A stretch of 64,000 nt of DNA from Haemophilus_D parainfluenzae_AD (GTDB lineage: Bacteria; Pseudomonadota; Gammaproteobacteria; Enterobacterales; Pasteurellaceae). Location: assembly GCF_001679325.1 (NCBI RefSeq), contig NZ_LZMX01000030.1; one strand, 5' to 3'. Below the pieces are notes generated by a model, which searched no databases, was not told the origin of the DNA, and was given only the letters and a program-made list of their open reading frames with translations. The position numbers were made by a program, and so were the translations under genes. Below are positions 1 to 9,861 of this stretch, in pieces (positions within the stretch are counted from its first letter, which is position 1; each line of letters begins with the position of its first letter).

Positions 1-2487
1 CGTTTAAACGACGAAGCAACACACCTACGATTAGATGGTCATGGTTTCCAATTTGCTTCCATCAAATTTAATGGCGAAGATTTTAAACATTATCATCAAG
101 ACCACGAAAGTTTAACGTTAGATTTAACCAATCAAAGTGCGGTCAATTTTGAACTTGAAATTGTGACGAATCTAGAGCCTGCACAAAACACCTCTTTACA
201 AGGGCTTTATCAATCTGGTGAGGGTATTTGTACACAATGTGAAGCAGAAGGTTTCCGTCAAATCACCTATATGCTTGATCGTCCAGATGTATTGGCGCGC
301 TATACAACCAAAATTACTGCAGATAAAACTAAATATCCTTACTTGCTTTCTAATGGTAACCGCATTGCAAGTGGCGAGTTAGAGGACGGTCGTCATTGGG
401 TTGAATGGAATGACCCATTCCCGAAACCAAGCTATTTATTTGCTTTAGTGGCTGGTGATTTTGATTTATTACAAGATACCTTTACGACAAAAAGTGGTCG
501 TGAAGTGACTTTAGAGCTTTATGTTGACCGTGGCAATCTTGATCGTGCCTCTTGGGCAATGGAAAGTCTGAAAAAAGCGATGAAATGGGATGAAGAGCGT
601 TTCAATTTAGAATATGACTTAGATATTTACATGATTGTTGCTGTGGACTTCTTCAATATGGGTGCCATGGAAAATAAAGGGTTGAATATTTTTAACTCTA
701 AATTTGTGTTGGCAAATCCACAAACAGCAACCGATGATGATTATCTCGCCATTGAAAGCGTGATTGCACACGAATATTTCCATAACTGGACAGGAAACCG
801 TGTAACTTGCCGAGATTGGTTCCAATTAAGTTTGAAAGAAGGTTTAACGGTTTTCCGTGATCAAGAATTTTCATCTGATACGGGTTCTCGAGCTGTCAAT
901 CGTATTAATAACGTGAAATTCTTACGTACGGTACAATTTGCCGAAGATGCAAGCCCAATGTCACACCCAATTCGCCCTGAAAAAGTTATTGAAATGAATA
1001 ACTTCTATACCGTGACTGTATATGAAAAAGGGGCAGAAGTGATTCGTATGTTGCACACCTTATTAGGTGAACAAGGTTTCCAAAAAGGGATGCAACTTTA
1101 TATTGCAGAAAATGACGGTAAAGCAGCAACTTGTGAAGATTTTGTGTCTGCAATGGAATGTGCAAATGACGTTGATTTAGCACAATTCCGTCGTTGGTAT
1201 AGCCAATCAGGTACACCAGAATTATTGATTAGTGATGCCTATGATGAACAAACTCATACTTATTGTTTAACCGTTTCGCAATCTACACCGCCAACTGCGG
1301 ACCAAATGGAAAAAGTAAACTTACATATTCCATTAAAAATTGCGCTTTATGATGCTAAAGGCACCAAACAAATGTTACAGCATAACGGTGAATTGTTAAG
1401 TGATGTGTTAAATGTAACAGAAAAAGACCAAGTGTTTGAGTTCCACGGCATTTATGGTCGCCCAATTCCTGCATTATTATGTGATTTCTCTGCGCCGGTG
1501 AAACTCGATTATGATTACACTACAGAGCAGTTATTGGGTTTACTTAAATTTGCAGATAATCAATTTGCTCGTTGGGATGCAGCACAAATGCTGTTTACTC
1601 AAGAGTTGCGTCGTAATGTGGCTCATTTCCAACAAGGTGAAGCTTTTGAAATTTCACCTGATGTTTTAACCGCACTTGCGTATATATTGGAAAATTACGA
1701 ACAAGATATCGAATTATCCACATTAATTCTGACTTTGCCAAAAGACATTGAGTTTGCAGAAAGCTTTAAAACGATTGATCCAGATGGCATTGCAGCCACA
1801 AGAGAATTTATGTTGGTGCAAATTGCAGAATACTTGAAAGAAGATTTATTGCGTATTTATACCCATATTCGTCTTGAAGATTATCGAGTGACGCAAGAAG
1901 ATATTGCCTTACGAGCAATGCGTAATCTTTGTTTAAGTTATTTGGCTTACACCAATCTAGGCAACAATGTTGTTCAAAAACATTACAATAATGCCAATAA
2001 TATGACAGATACGTTGGCTGCATTAAATATGGCAACCAAAGCGGCATTACCTTGTCGTGATGCTTTGTTAGCGGATTTTGAACAAAAATGGCAACATGAT
2101 GGCTTGGTCATGGATAAATGGTTTGCTTTACAAGCAACCCGTCCAGATGAAAACGTATTGGAAATTGTACAAGTATTAATGGATCACCCAAGTTTTAACT
2201 TCAACAATCCAAACCGTTTACGTTCATTAGTGGGTAGCTTTGCAAATCACAACTTAAAAGCATTCCATCATATTAGTGGTTCTGGCTATCGTTTCTTAAC
2301 GGACGTCTTAATTCGTTTAAACGAAAGCAATCCACAAGTGGCTGCACGTTTAATTGAGCCATTAATTCGTTTCTCTCGTTTTGATGCGCAACGTCAAACG
2401 CTAATGAAACGCGCCTTAGAACGTTTAAGTGCAGTTGAAGATCTCTCAAAAGATTTATTTGAGAAGATTGAAAAAGCCTTGCAATAA
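1..2487 (+). CDS. pepN: Aminopeptidase N, 5'-truncated by window edge
   Basis: Cytosolic zinc metallopeptidase of the M1 family that removes N-terminal residues from peptides. The frame is open from base 1, so the methionine-like GTG at 163 is internal and not the start; about 40 N-terminal residues lie outside the window (828 codons seen, E. coli PepN 870 aa). The substrate-binding GAMEN motif is encoded at about 661-675 and the zinc site HEYFH at 769-783, followed by NWTGNRVT. The C-terminal part matches the all-helical PepN domain, ending in KIEKALQ. It stands alone, followed by a hairpin terminator. Confidence is high because both catalytic motifs and the full C-terminus are present. Confidence 0.96.
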   Translation, partial: RLNDEATHLRLDGHGFQFASIKFNGEDFKHYHQDHESLTLDLTNQSAVNFELEIVTNLEPAQNTSLQGLYQSGEGICTQCEAEGFRQITYMLDRPDVLARYTTKITADKTKYPYLLSNGNRIASGELEDGRHWVEWNDPFPKPSYLFALVAGDFDLLQDTFTTKSGREVTLELYVDRGNLDRASWAMESLKKAMKWDEERFNLEYDLDIYMIVAVDFFNMGAMENKGLNIFNSKFVLANPQTATDDDYLAIESVIAHEYFHNWTGNRVTCRDWFQLSLKEGLTVFRDQEFSSDTGSRAVNRINNVKFLRTVQFAEDASPMSHPIRPEKVIEMNNFYTVTVYEKGAEVIRMLHTLLGEQGFQKGMQLYIAENDGKAATCEDFVSAMECANDVDLAQFRRWYSQSGTPELLISDAYDEQTHTYCLTVSQSTPPTADQMEKVNLHIPLKIALYDAKGTKQMLQHNGELLSDVLNVTEKDQVFEFHGIYGRPIPALLCDFSAPVKLDYDYTTEQLLGLLKFADNQFARWDAAQMLFTQELRRNVAHFQQGEAFEISPDVLTALAYILENYEQDIELSTLILTLPKDIEFAESFKTIDPDGIAATREFMLVQIAEYLKEDLLRIYTHIRLEDYRVTQEDIALRAMRNLCLSYLAYTNLGNNVVQKHYNNANNMTDTLAALNMATKAALPCRDALLADFEQKWQHDGLVMDKWFALQATRPDENVLEIVQVLMDHPSFNFNNPNRLRSLVGSFANHNLKAFHHISGSGYRFLTDVLIRLNESNPQVAARLIEPLIRFSRFDAQRQTLMKRALERLSAVEDLSKDLFEKIEKALQ
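135..143 (+). repeat. DNA uptake signal sequence core (representative)
   Basis: AAGTGCGGT is the Haemophilus-type uptake core. It recurs throughout the flanking chromosome, for example near 4318, 8038, 10426, 11430, 20070, 23384, 24638, 25134, 45813, 48497, 49052 and in the reverse sense at 20243, 52065, 52837, 57090 and 59056. Reading by eye I found none between about 25140 and 45800 within the two prophages. Confidence 0.9.
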
Positions 2488-2513
2488 TCGCGATACAAAT
2501 ACTTTATAAATTC

Positions 2514-2552
2514 AATACGGGATGTCTAAGACATTCCGTATTTTTTTCAAAT
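2514..2552 (+). terminator. Rho-independent terminator after pepN
   Basis: A 13-bp stem (AATACGGGATGTC pairing with GACATTCCGTATT, one G-T pair) with a 3-nt loop is followed by a run of T. Confidence 0.85.
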
Positions 2553-2637
2553 TTGTTAACTATATCAATCTTTTCTTTTATTGCCTTTGATAGAATGATT
2601 AATGGCATTTCGCCGTGTTAGTTAATAAGGATTTTAT

Positions 2638-4248
2638 ATGAAAACATACAAAACATCAGTGCTGGTCAGTATGATGCTTGGCATTTTTTCAACAACAGCA
2701 TTTTCAGCCACTGTGCCTGCTGGTACAACACTTTCTGAAACACAGATTTTCCGTCAAAATACACATAGTGATCCCGGGTCACTTGATCCTCAATTGGTGC
2801 AAGAAAATACAGCTGCACAAATTGCGATTGATTTATTTGAAGGATTAATTTGGTTAGATGAAAATGGACAAGTACAGCCAGCGCAGGCAGAGAAATGGAC
2901 AGTCTCTGACGATGGTAAGATTTATACTTTTTCATTACGTGATGCAAAATGGTCAGATGGTACACCGGTAACGGCTCAAGATTTCGTGCTAGGTTGGCAA
3001 CGAGCAGTTGATCCTAAGTTTGGTAGTCCAAATGCCAGTTATTTGTCTAAAGCACATATTTTAAATGCAGAAGATGTGATGCAAGGTAAACAGCCTATAA
3101 GTGCGTTGGGCATTAAGGCGATTAATGATAAACAACTTGAAATCAAACTAACCCAAGCCACACCTTACTTCTTACAGCTACTAGCATATCCTACAACATT
3201 TCCTGTTCCCCATCATAAATTAGCGCAATTTGGCGATAAATGGACTACCCCTCAAAATATCGTGAGTAATGGTGCTTATAAATTAAAGCAATGGACAATT
3301 AACGAGAAAATTACAGCAGAACGTAACCCAGTCTATTGGAATAATAAAAATACGCGCATTAATACTTCAGAATATCTATTTCAAGAAGGTTTGTCTTCGG
3401 CATATCAACGTTACCAAGCTAAAGAATTGGATTTAACCTGGATACCAGTGGAGCAAATTCCGCACATTCAGAAAAATACACCGAATGCGCTAATTGTGGT
3501 GCCTAGACTAACGACTGAATTCTATACTTTTAATGTGGCGAAACCACCGTTTGATAACGAAAAGGTTCGAAAAGCGCTATATCTTACGTTAGATCGACCA
3601 CTAATAGCAGAACATATTATTGGGTTACGTAAACCTGCAGCAACATTGACACCACCAGAAGTTGATGATTTTAGTGCACCGAACATCGCTGAATTAAATC
3701 GACCGTTAACGGATAGAGTGAAACAAGCTAAAAAATTATTAAATGATGCAGGATATAATAAAAAACATCCGCTCCAGTTTGAGATTTTTTATAACAAGTA
3801 TGCAACACATGAAAAAGTTGCGTTAGCGTTAGCTTCAGAATGGAAAAAACAATTAGGTGCAGATGTGAAATTACGTACGATGGAATGGAAAACCTATTTG
3901 GGAGAACGTAATATAGGAAATTTCCAATTGTCACGTATGTCAATTGATGCGGAATATAATGAACCATCAGCATTTCTTAATTCATTAGTTTCAACATCTC
4001 CAGAAAATGTAGGGCATTGGAAGAATGAGAAATTTGATCAAATCATGAAAGAAGCACAAACTACTTTGAATGACAAGGCGCGTGCCGCATTATATCGACA
4101 AGCAGAGCTAATTATTGCGGAAGAAGCGCCTCTAATTCCAATATTTTATTCACCGTTGATTAAAGTTCTCAATCCTGCAGTAGGCGGATTCCCAATGCAT
4201 AATCCACAGGATTATGTTTATACCAAGGAGCTTTATATTCGTAAGTAG
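2638..4248 (+). CDS. oppA: OppA-like periplasmic oligopeptide-binding protein
   Basis: Solute-binding protein family 5 (SBP_bac_5), 536 aa, the usual length of OppA/MppA. It starts with a Sec signal peptide (MKTYKTSVLVSMMLGIF..., cleavage near AFS-A). Family features include the SDPGSLDPQ region near residue 45, the KWSDGTPVTAQDF region near 105, and a C-terminus ending in PQDYVYTKELYIRK. It should bind oligopeptides in the periplasm and deliver them to a membrane ABC complex. No oppBCDF genes follow; the next gene is pyrD, so it must share permeases encoded elsewhere. The start has a good Shine-Dalgarno (AAGGA). The exact ligand, including murein peptide as for MppA, cannot be told from sequence. 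Confidence 0.85.
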   Translation: MKTYKTSVLVSMMLGIFSTTAFSATVPAGTTLSETQIFRQNTHSDPGSLDPQLVQENTAAQIAIDLFEGLIWLDENGQVQPAQAEKWTVSDDGKIYTFSLRDAKWSDGTPVTAQDFVLGWQRAVDPKFGSPNASYLSKAHILNAEDVMQGKQPISALGIKAINDKQLEIKLTQATPYFLQLLAYPTTFPVPHHKLAQFGDKWTTPQNIVSNGAYKLKQWTINEKITAERNPVYWNNKNTRINTSEYLFQEGLSSAYQRYQAKELDLTWIPVEQIPHIQKNTPNALIVVPRLTTEFYTFNVAKPPFDNEKVRKALYLTLDRPLIAEHIIGLRKPAATLTPPEVDDFSAPNIAELNRPLTDRVKQAKKLLNDAGYNKKHPLQFEIFYNKYATHEKVALALASEWKKQLGADVKLRTMEWKTYLGERNIGNFQLSRMSIDAEYNEPSAFLNSLVSTSPENVGHWKNEKFDQIMKEAQTTLNDKARAALYRQAELIIAEEAPLIPIFYSPLIKVLNPAVGGFPMHNPQDYVYTKELYIRK

Positions 4249-4316
4249 AGTTATCTCTGTACCTTTCGTTGCATGTATTTTACTTTCATTTTAAAATGCA
4301 ACATAACTTTTCAACA

Positions 4317-4345
4317 AAAGTGCGGTAAAATTAACCGCACTTTCC
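4317..4345 (+). terminator. Inverted uptake-sequence pair acting as terminator
   Basis: AAAGTGCGGT at 4317-4326 pairs with ACCGCACTTT at 4334-4343, separated by 7 nt, between the oppA-like gene and pyrD. Confidence 0.75.
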
Positions 4346-4379
4346 ATTTACAGTGAACTATCCTGAGAGATAAAAGAGT

Positions 4380-5399
4380 ATGTATTCTTTGATCCGTAAA
4401 GCCATCTTTTCCCTTGACCCTGAAACCGCTCATGATTTAGTGATTAAATCATTGCACGTAGCGGGTAAATCACCTTGTCAATTTTTATTGAAACAGCTCT
4501 TGGCTTGTCCACAAGGTACGCCTAAGCAAGTGATGGGCATTACCTTTAAAAATCCTATTGGGTTAGCAGCGGGCGCAGATAAAAATGCCGAAGCCATTGA
4601 TGGATTTGGTGCGATGGGATTTGGTTTTATTGAGGTGGGGACGGTTACGCCTTTGGCGCAAGAGGGAAATGCGAAACCTCGTCAATTCCGTTTAGTGGAA
4701 GCGGAAGGGATTATTAACCGTAATGGATTCAATAATTATGGCATTGATTATGCGATTGAGAATGTTAAAAAGGCAAAATTTGATGGCGTAATTGGGATTA
4801 ATATTGGCAAAAATAAAGTCACACCGCTTGAAAAGGGTAAAGATGATTACTTATTTTGCTTAAACAAAGCTTATAACTATGCGGATTATATTACGGTAAA
4901 TATTTCATCACCGAACACTCCAGATTTACGCCAATTACAGTATGGTGATTACTTTGATGATTTATTGCAAAGTATAAAACAGCGTCAAAGAGTATTAGCT
5001 GAGCAATATAATAAATATGTGCCGATTGCAGTAAAAATTGCACCTGATTTATCTGAGAGCGAGCTCGTTCAAATTGCTGATACCTTACTTCGTCATCAAA
5101 TGGACGGGGTAATTGCGACTAATACCTCCATTTCTCGCGACAACGTCACAGGTCTGAAAAATGCTGAGCAACAAGGTGGCTTAAGTGGAAAACCGTTACA
5201 GCAGAAAAGTACAGAAATTATTCGAAGACTGCATCAAGAACTGAAAGGACAAATCCCGATTATTGGGAGTGGTGGTATTGATGGTGTACAAAATGCACAA
5301 GAGAAGATTGAAGCTGGGGCAGACTTATTACAAGTTTATTCGGGCTTGATTTACCACGGTTCAAGCTTAGTTAAAGAATTAGTGAAAGCGATTAAATAA
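4380..5399 (+). CDS. pyrD: Dihydroorotate dehydrogenase (quinone), class 2
   Basis: Oxidises dihydroorotate to orotate in pyrimidine synthesis, using FMN and passing electrons to membrane quinones. At 339 aa it matches E. coli PyrD (336 aa). The N-terminal amphipathic extension typical of the membrane-attached class 2 enzymes is present (MYSLIRKAIFSLDPETAHD). The catalytic serine lies in VNISSPNTPDLRQLQ near residue 175, and the FMN phosphate site IIGSGGI near 300. Its stop codon abuts the ATG of the following rnm gene, so the two are probably cotranscribed. Confidence 0.96.
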   Translation: MYSLIRKAIFSLDPETAHDLVIKSLHVAGKSPCQFLLKQLLACPQGTPKQVMGITFKNPIGLAAGADKNAEAIDGFGAMGFGFIEVGTVTPLAQEGNAKPRQFRLVEAEGIINRNGFNNYGIDYAIENVKKAKFDGVIGINIGKNKVTPLEKGKDDYLFCLNKAYNYADYITVNISSPNTPDLRQLQYGDYFDDLLQSIKQRQRVLAEQYNKYVPIAVKIAPDLSESELVQIADTLLRHQMDGVIATNTSISRDNVTGLKNAEQQGGLSGKPLQQKSTEIIRRLHQELKGQIPIIGSGGIDGVQNAQEKIEAGADLLQVYSGLIYHGSSLVKELVKAIK

Positions 5400-6227
5400 A
5401 TGACAAAAAAATATGATTTACATTGCCATAGTACGGCTTCAGATGGTGTTTTAACGCCTACAGAGCTTGTGCAACGAGCTCATGAAAAAGGGGTTAATGT
5501 GCTTGCTTTATGTGATCACGACACCGTGATGGGCATTGATGAAGCTAAACTCGAAGCAGATAAATTAGGTATTGAGCTGATTAATGGCGTGGAAATTTCA
5601 ACGAATTGGGAAGGTCGTGGCATCCATATTGTTGGATTAAATTTTGATAAAACACATCCTAAAATGACCGCACTTTTAGCCGAACAAAAATCACTGAGAG
5701 AAAAAAGAGCGGTTGAAATTGGCCATAAATTAGAAAAAGCAGGCGTTCCCAATGCCTATGAGGGCGCAAAAGCGTTAGCCAATGGGGAAGTGACTCGTGC
5801 GCATTATGCGCGTTATTTGGTACAAATCGGAAAGGTTTCAAATGATGGGCAAGCCTTTAAGCGTTATCTAGGAAGTGGTAAATCGTGTTTTGTCAAAGCT
5901 GAATGGGTTGATATTCCAACAGCGATTGATACGATTCATGCAGCAGGTGGAGTTGCTGTCATAGCTCATCCTATGCGTTATAACATGACAGGAAAATGGA
6001 TTCGTCGATTAATTGTTGATTTCAAACAATGGGGTGGTGATGGTATGGAAGTCTCGGATAGTGGACAAACTAAAGATCAGCGTCAATATCTTGCGCGTTT
6101 AGCCAATGAATATGACTTAGCCGCCTCTTTAGGCTCGGATTTTCATTTTCCTTGCGGATGGATTGAATTAGGAAAGAATTTGTTTTTACCTGAAGAGGTT
6201 AAACCGATTTGGACGTTATTTGAATGA
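5400..6227 (+). CDS. rnm: PHP-domain 5'-3' exoribonuclease Rnm (YciV/TrpH)
   Basis: PHP phosphoesterase of 275 aa. Metal-ligand motifs are visible: HCHSTASDG at residues 8-16, ALCDHDT near 36-42, IAHPMRY near 188 and LGSDFHFP near 244. E. coli YciV (Rnm, RNase AM) degrades short RNAs 5'-3', removes extra 5' nucleotides from rRNAs, and hydrolyses 3',5'-nucleoside bisphosphates. The ATG follows the pyrD stop with no gap, suggesting translational coupling. A symmetric terminator closes the unit. Confidence 0.9.
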   Translation: MTKKYDLHCHSTASDGVLTPTELVQRAHEKGVNVLALCDHDTVMGIDEAKLEADKLGIELINGVEISTNWEGRGIHIVGLNFDKTHPKMTALLAEQKSLREKRAVEIGHKLEKAGVPNAYEGAKALANGEVTRAHYARYLVQIGKVSNDGQAFKRYLGSGKSCFVKAEWVDIPTAIDTIHAAGGVAVIAHPMRYNMTGKWIRRLIVDFKQWGGDGMEVSDSGQTKDQRQYLARLANEYDLAASLGSDFHFPCGWIELGKNLFLPEEVKPIWTLFE

Positions 6228-6229
6228 TA

Positions 6230-6258
6230 AAGGGCGGTTAAATCCGCCCTTATTTTTT
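6230..6258. terminator. Bidirectional terminator between rnm and the LysR gene
   Basis: AAGGGCGG at 6230-6237 pairs with CCGCCCTT at 6244-6251, flanked by A on one side and T on the other. The two genes converge on it. Confidence 0.85.
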
Positions 6259-7156
6259 ATATTTGGCTGTTTTCACACAAACCAAGACTCGCGAGAAATT
6301 CAATAAATGCGCGAACTTTTGCCGGTAAATGACGACGATTAGGGTAAACCACATAAATATCTAAAGGTTTTTGTTTATATTCAGACAAAATTTCAACTAA
6401 TTCACCTGAAGCAAGCGCATCTTTTACAAAGAAATCCGGTGCATTACTGATGCCTAAACCCGCTTTCGTCATTTCTAACAACGCCATACCATTATTAGAA
6501 ACCACTTTAGATTGAATCTTATAACGTTGAATTTGATTGGCTTTTGTTGATTGCCAATGCACTTGATTCAACGACGATTTATAAAGTAAACCTTGGTGAT
6601 ATTCTAAATCGTCAGGTGTAAGTGGTGTGCCTCGTGCTTCTAAATAACTTGAAGAAGCAACAAAATGCATAGGGGCGCTGCTAATTTTACGCGCAACAAG
6701 CGAGCTGTCTTGCATATAGCCAATCCGTAATGCTAAGTCGTAGCCCTCAGCAACAAGATCAACACGTTTATCTTCAAACTCAATTTCAACGTGTAAATTG
6801 GGATGAAGTTCAATAAATTTAGGTAAGTTAGGCGAGATATAAAGTAAGCCAAAATCACGTGGTACAGAGATTAATAAATTACCTTGTAAGCTGGTCGACA
6901 TATTACTAATGCTAGAATCAGCCTCGCTTAAATCTAATAAAATAGCTTGGCAACGTTGATAATAAAGCATACCAGCTTCAGTTGGCACAATTTTTCGTGT
7001 TGTACGTTGTAATAATCGTGTTTTTAAATGTTCTTCTAATTGTGAAACTAGTTTACTCGCCATCGCCACAGAAATATTCTGTTGGTTTGCGGCTTGTGTA
7101 AAACTTTGCGTTTCGATTACTTTACAGAAAACCGAAATTGCATTGAGTTTATCCAT
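6257..7156 (-). CDS. LysR-family transcriptional regulator
   Basis: 299-aa LysR regulator. The N-terminal winged helix-turn-helix spans residues 1-60 (DKLNAISVFCKVIETQSFTQ, then AANQQNISVAMASKLVSQLE), and a substrate-binding domain of periplasmic-protein fold fills residues 90-295. It is transcribed away from topA with an ~97-bp shared upstream region, but topA is unlikely to be its target. The family resemblance is to the AaeR/DmlR branch; the effector is unknown. Shine-Dalgarno AAAGGA precedes the start. Confidence 0.88.
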   Translation of the reverse strand: MDKLNAISVFCKVIETQSFTQAANQQNISVAMASKLVSQLEEHLKTRLLQRTTRKIVPTEAGMLYYQRCQAILLDLSEADSSISNMSTSLQGNLLISVPRDFGLLYISPNLPKFIELHPNLHVEIEFEDKRVDLVAEGYDLALRIGYMQDSSLVARKISSAPMHFVASSSYLEARGTPLTPDDLEYHQGLLYKSSLNQVHWQSTKANQIQRYKIQSKVVSNNGMALLEMTKAGLGISNAPDFFVKDALASGELVEILSEYKQKPLDIYVVYPNRRHLPAKVRAFIEFLASLGLCENSQI

Positions 7157-7253
7157 TTATAAATCCTTTTTGAAAAAAAGCTTGATTTTATCGGCGTAAG
7201 TTTGCAGTATATCGCCAATTTTAAAGAATTCTAGTTATATTTTAGGTAAGCAA

Positions 7254-9860
7254 ATGAGCAAATCTTTAGTGATTGTGGAGTCGCCAGCCAAAGCGAAAAC
7301 CATCAATAAATATTTAGGTAGCCAGTATGTGGTGAAATCCAGCGTAGGGCATATTTGTGATTTGCCTACTGCAGGGAGTGGCACAGGCGAGAAGGCTAAA
7401 CCAGTTTCCACTAAAGGATTAAGTGCGGAAGAAAAAAACAAAATTAAAGCAGAAAAAGACCGTGCGGCCTTAGTGAAACGTATGGGGATTGACCCCTATG
7501 ACGATTGGAAAGCCAATTACCAAATTCTACCAGGTAAAGAAAAAGTGGTAGCCGAATTAAAATCTCTCGCTAAAAAATCAGATCATATTTATCTCGCCAC
7601 CGACTTGGATAGAGAAGGAGAGGCTATCGCGTGGCATTTACGCGAAGTCATTGGTGGCGATGATAGTCGTTTTAGTCGCGTTGTATTTAATGAGATTACT
7701 AAAAAAGCGATTGAAAAAGCGTTTCAGCATCCTGCGCACATTAATATGGACCAGGTTAATGCTCAGCAAACCCGTCGTTTCTTAGACCGCGTGGTAGGCT
7801 TTATGGTGTCGCCATTATTATGGAAAAAAGTGGCGCGAGGTCTATCTGCCGGACGAGTGCAATCTGTTGCCGTGAAATTGGTGGTAGAGCGTGAACGTGA
7901 AATCAAAGCATTTCAACCGGAAGAATTTTGGGAAATTGAAGCGCTAACCCAAACGAGTAAGAAAGAAGACTTACGTTTGGATGTGGTGCAGTATAAAGGC
8001 AAGAAATTTGAGCCGAAAACTGAAAAAGAAGCACAAAGTGCGGTCGATTTCTTAAATAAATCACATTACGTTGTCACAGATTTAGAAACAAAACCAACAG
8101 GTTCTAAACCAAGAGCCCCATTTATTACTTCAACCTTACAACAAACTGCAAGCACGCGTTTAGGTTTTGGGGTGAAGAAAACCATGATGTTAGCACAACG
8201 TTTATATGAAGCCGGTTACATTACTTATATGCGTACTGACTCTACCAACTTGAGCCAAGATGCGTTAAATATGGCACGCTCTTATATCGAAAGCCATTTC
8301 GGTAAAGATTATTTGCCAGCTAAACCGAATTTCTACTCGAGTAAAGAAAACGCTCAAGAAGCGCACGAAGCGATTCGTCCTTCTGATGTAAAAACGCTCG
8401 CAGATCATTTAAGTGGCATGGATAAAGATGCTGTGCGCTTGTATGATTTAATCTGGCGTCAATTTGTAGCCTGCCAAATGCCGGCTGCACAATATGACAG
8501 CACAACGGTTACCGTAATGGCTGGCGATTATGAATTGAAAGCTAAAGGCCGTATTTTACGTTTTGATGGTTGGACAAAAGTGTTGCCACAAGTAGGTAAA
8601 AATCCGGAAGACCAAATTTTACCTGCTGTGAGTTTGAATGAAACATTGGCACTAAAAACGGTTTCGCCAAGCCAACACTTCACTAAACCGCCCGCTCGTT
8701 TTACCGAAGCTGCATTGGTTAAAGAATTGGAGAAACGTGGTATTGGTCGTCCTTCTACTTATGCGGCAATTATTTCAACTATCCAAGAACGTGGTTATGT
8801 GCGCATTGAAAATCGTCGTTTCTATGCCGAGAAAATGGGCGAAATAGTTACTGATCGCTTAAATCAATCCTTTACTGATTTGATGAGCTACGATTTCACT
8901 GCCAACATGGAAAACGTATTAGACCAAATAGCATCAGGTGAGAAAAATTGGAAGGCTGAGTTAAATCAATTCTTCAAAGATTTTTCTACTCAACTTTCTA
9001 CGGCTGAATTGGATGAATTAGAAGGTGGAATGAAGCCGAATAGCCTTGTACTCACCAATATTGATTGTCCGACTTGTAGCCGAAAAATGGCCATTCGCAC
9101 AGCAAGTACAGGTGTATTTCTTGGTTGTTCTGGTTATGCTTTACCACCGAAAGAGCGTTGTAAAACGACGATTAATCTCATTCCAGAAGCAGAATTACTT
9201 AATGTATTGGATGAGGCTTCTGAAACTAAAGCCTTAATGGATCGTAAACGTTGTCCGAAATGTGGTACAGCGATGGACAGTTACATCATTGACCCTCATC
9301 GTAAATTGCATATTTGTGGTAATAATCCAAATTGTGATGGTTATTTGGTTGAACAAGGCCAATTCAAAATTAAAGGCTATGACGGTCCGATTGTAGAATG
9401 CGACAAGTGTGGTGCTGATATGCACTTGAAACTCGGTCGTTTTGGGAAATACATGGGCTGTACCAATTGTGATAACACCCGTAAGATTTTGAAAAACGGC
9501 GAGGTTGCACCACCAAAAGAAGAGCCAGTTCATTTCCCTGAATTGAAATGTGAAAAATCTGATGCGTATTTTGTATTACGTGATGGTGCAAGTGGCGTGT
9601 TTATGTCAGCACATAACTTCCCTAAATCACGTGAAACACGACCGGCAAAAGTGGCTGAATTAGCGCTTTATCGTGATCGTTTACCAGAAAAATTACGTTA
9701 TTTAGCCGATGCACCACAAAAAGACCCTGAGGGTAATGAAGCGATTATCCGTTTCAGCCGTAAAGAAAAACATCAATATGTGACATCTGAAAAGAATGGC
9801 AAAGCCACAAAATGGATTGTGGATTATATTGATGGGAAATGGGTTGAGCGGAAAAAGTAG
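7254..9860 (+). CDS. topA: DNA topoisomerase I
   Basis: Type IA topoisomerase that relaxes negative supercoils through a 5'-phosphotyrosine intermediate; 868 aa, like E. coli TopA (865). The Toprim domain begins at residue 1 (KSLVIVESPAKAKTINKYLG) with the DLDREGEAIAWHL acidic motif near 118. The active-site tyrosine is Y325 in ITYMRTDSTNLS. Three C-terminal four-cysteine zinc ribbons are visible, starting CPTC near 606, CPKC near 667 and CDKC near 717. A LOG-family gene starts 1 nt after the stop. Confidence 0.97.
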   Translation: MSKSLVIVESPAKAKTINKYLGSQYVVKSSVGHICDLPTAGSGTGEKAKPVSTKGLSAEEKNKIKAEKDRAALVKRMGIDPYDDWKANYQILPGKEKVVAELKSLAKKSDHIYLATDLDREGEAIAWHLREVIGGDDSRFSRVVFNEITKKAIEKAFQHPAHINMDQVNAQQTRRFLDRVVGFMVSPLLWKKVARGLSAGRVQSVAVKLVVEREREIKAFQPEEFWEIEALTQTSKKEDLRLDVVQYKGKKFEPKTEKEAQSAVDFLNKSHYVVTDLETKPTGSKPRAPFITSTLQQTASTRLGFGVKKTMMLAQRLYEAGYITYMRTDSTNLSQDALNMARSYIESHFGKDYLPAKPNFYSSKENAQEAHEAIRPSDVKTLADHLSGMDKDAVRLYDLIWRQFVACQMPAAQYDSTTVTVMAGDYELKAKGRILRFDGWTKVLPQVGKNPEDQILPAVSLNETLALKTVSPSQHFTKPPARFTEAALVKELEKRGIGRPSTYAAIISTIQERGYVRIENRRFYAEKMGEIVTDRLNQSFTDLMSYDFTANMENVLDQIASGEKNWKAELNQFFKDFSTQLSTAELDELEGGMKPNSLVLTNIDCPTCSRKMAIRTASTGVFLGCSGYALPPKERCKTTINLIPEAELLNVLDEASETKALMDRKRCPKCGTAMDSYIIDPHRKLHICGNNPNCDGYLVEQGQFKIKGYDGPIVECDKCGADMHLKLGRFGKYMGCTNCDNTRKILKNGEVAPPKEEPVHFPELKCEKSDAYFVLRDGASGVFMSAHNFPKSRETRPAKVAELALYRDRLPEKLRYLADAPQKDPEGNEAIIRFSRKEKHQYVTSEKNGKATKWIVDYIDGKWVERKK

Positions 9861-9861
9861 G

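Noticed and set aside
163..2487. Start of pepN at GTG 163
   Set aside because: The frame is open to base 1 and encodes typical PepN sequence upstream (for example DGHGFQFASIKFNGEDF), so the gene is cut by the window edge.
9796..9861. Upstream start of the LOG-family gene within topA
   Set aside because: The extra 22 residues overlap topA and are unlike the family; ATG 9862 begins the conserved fold.
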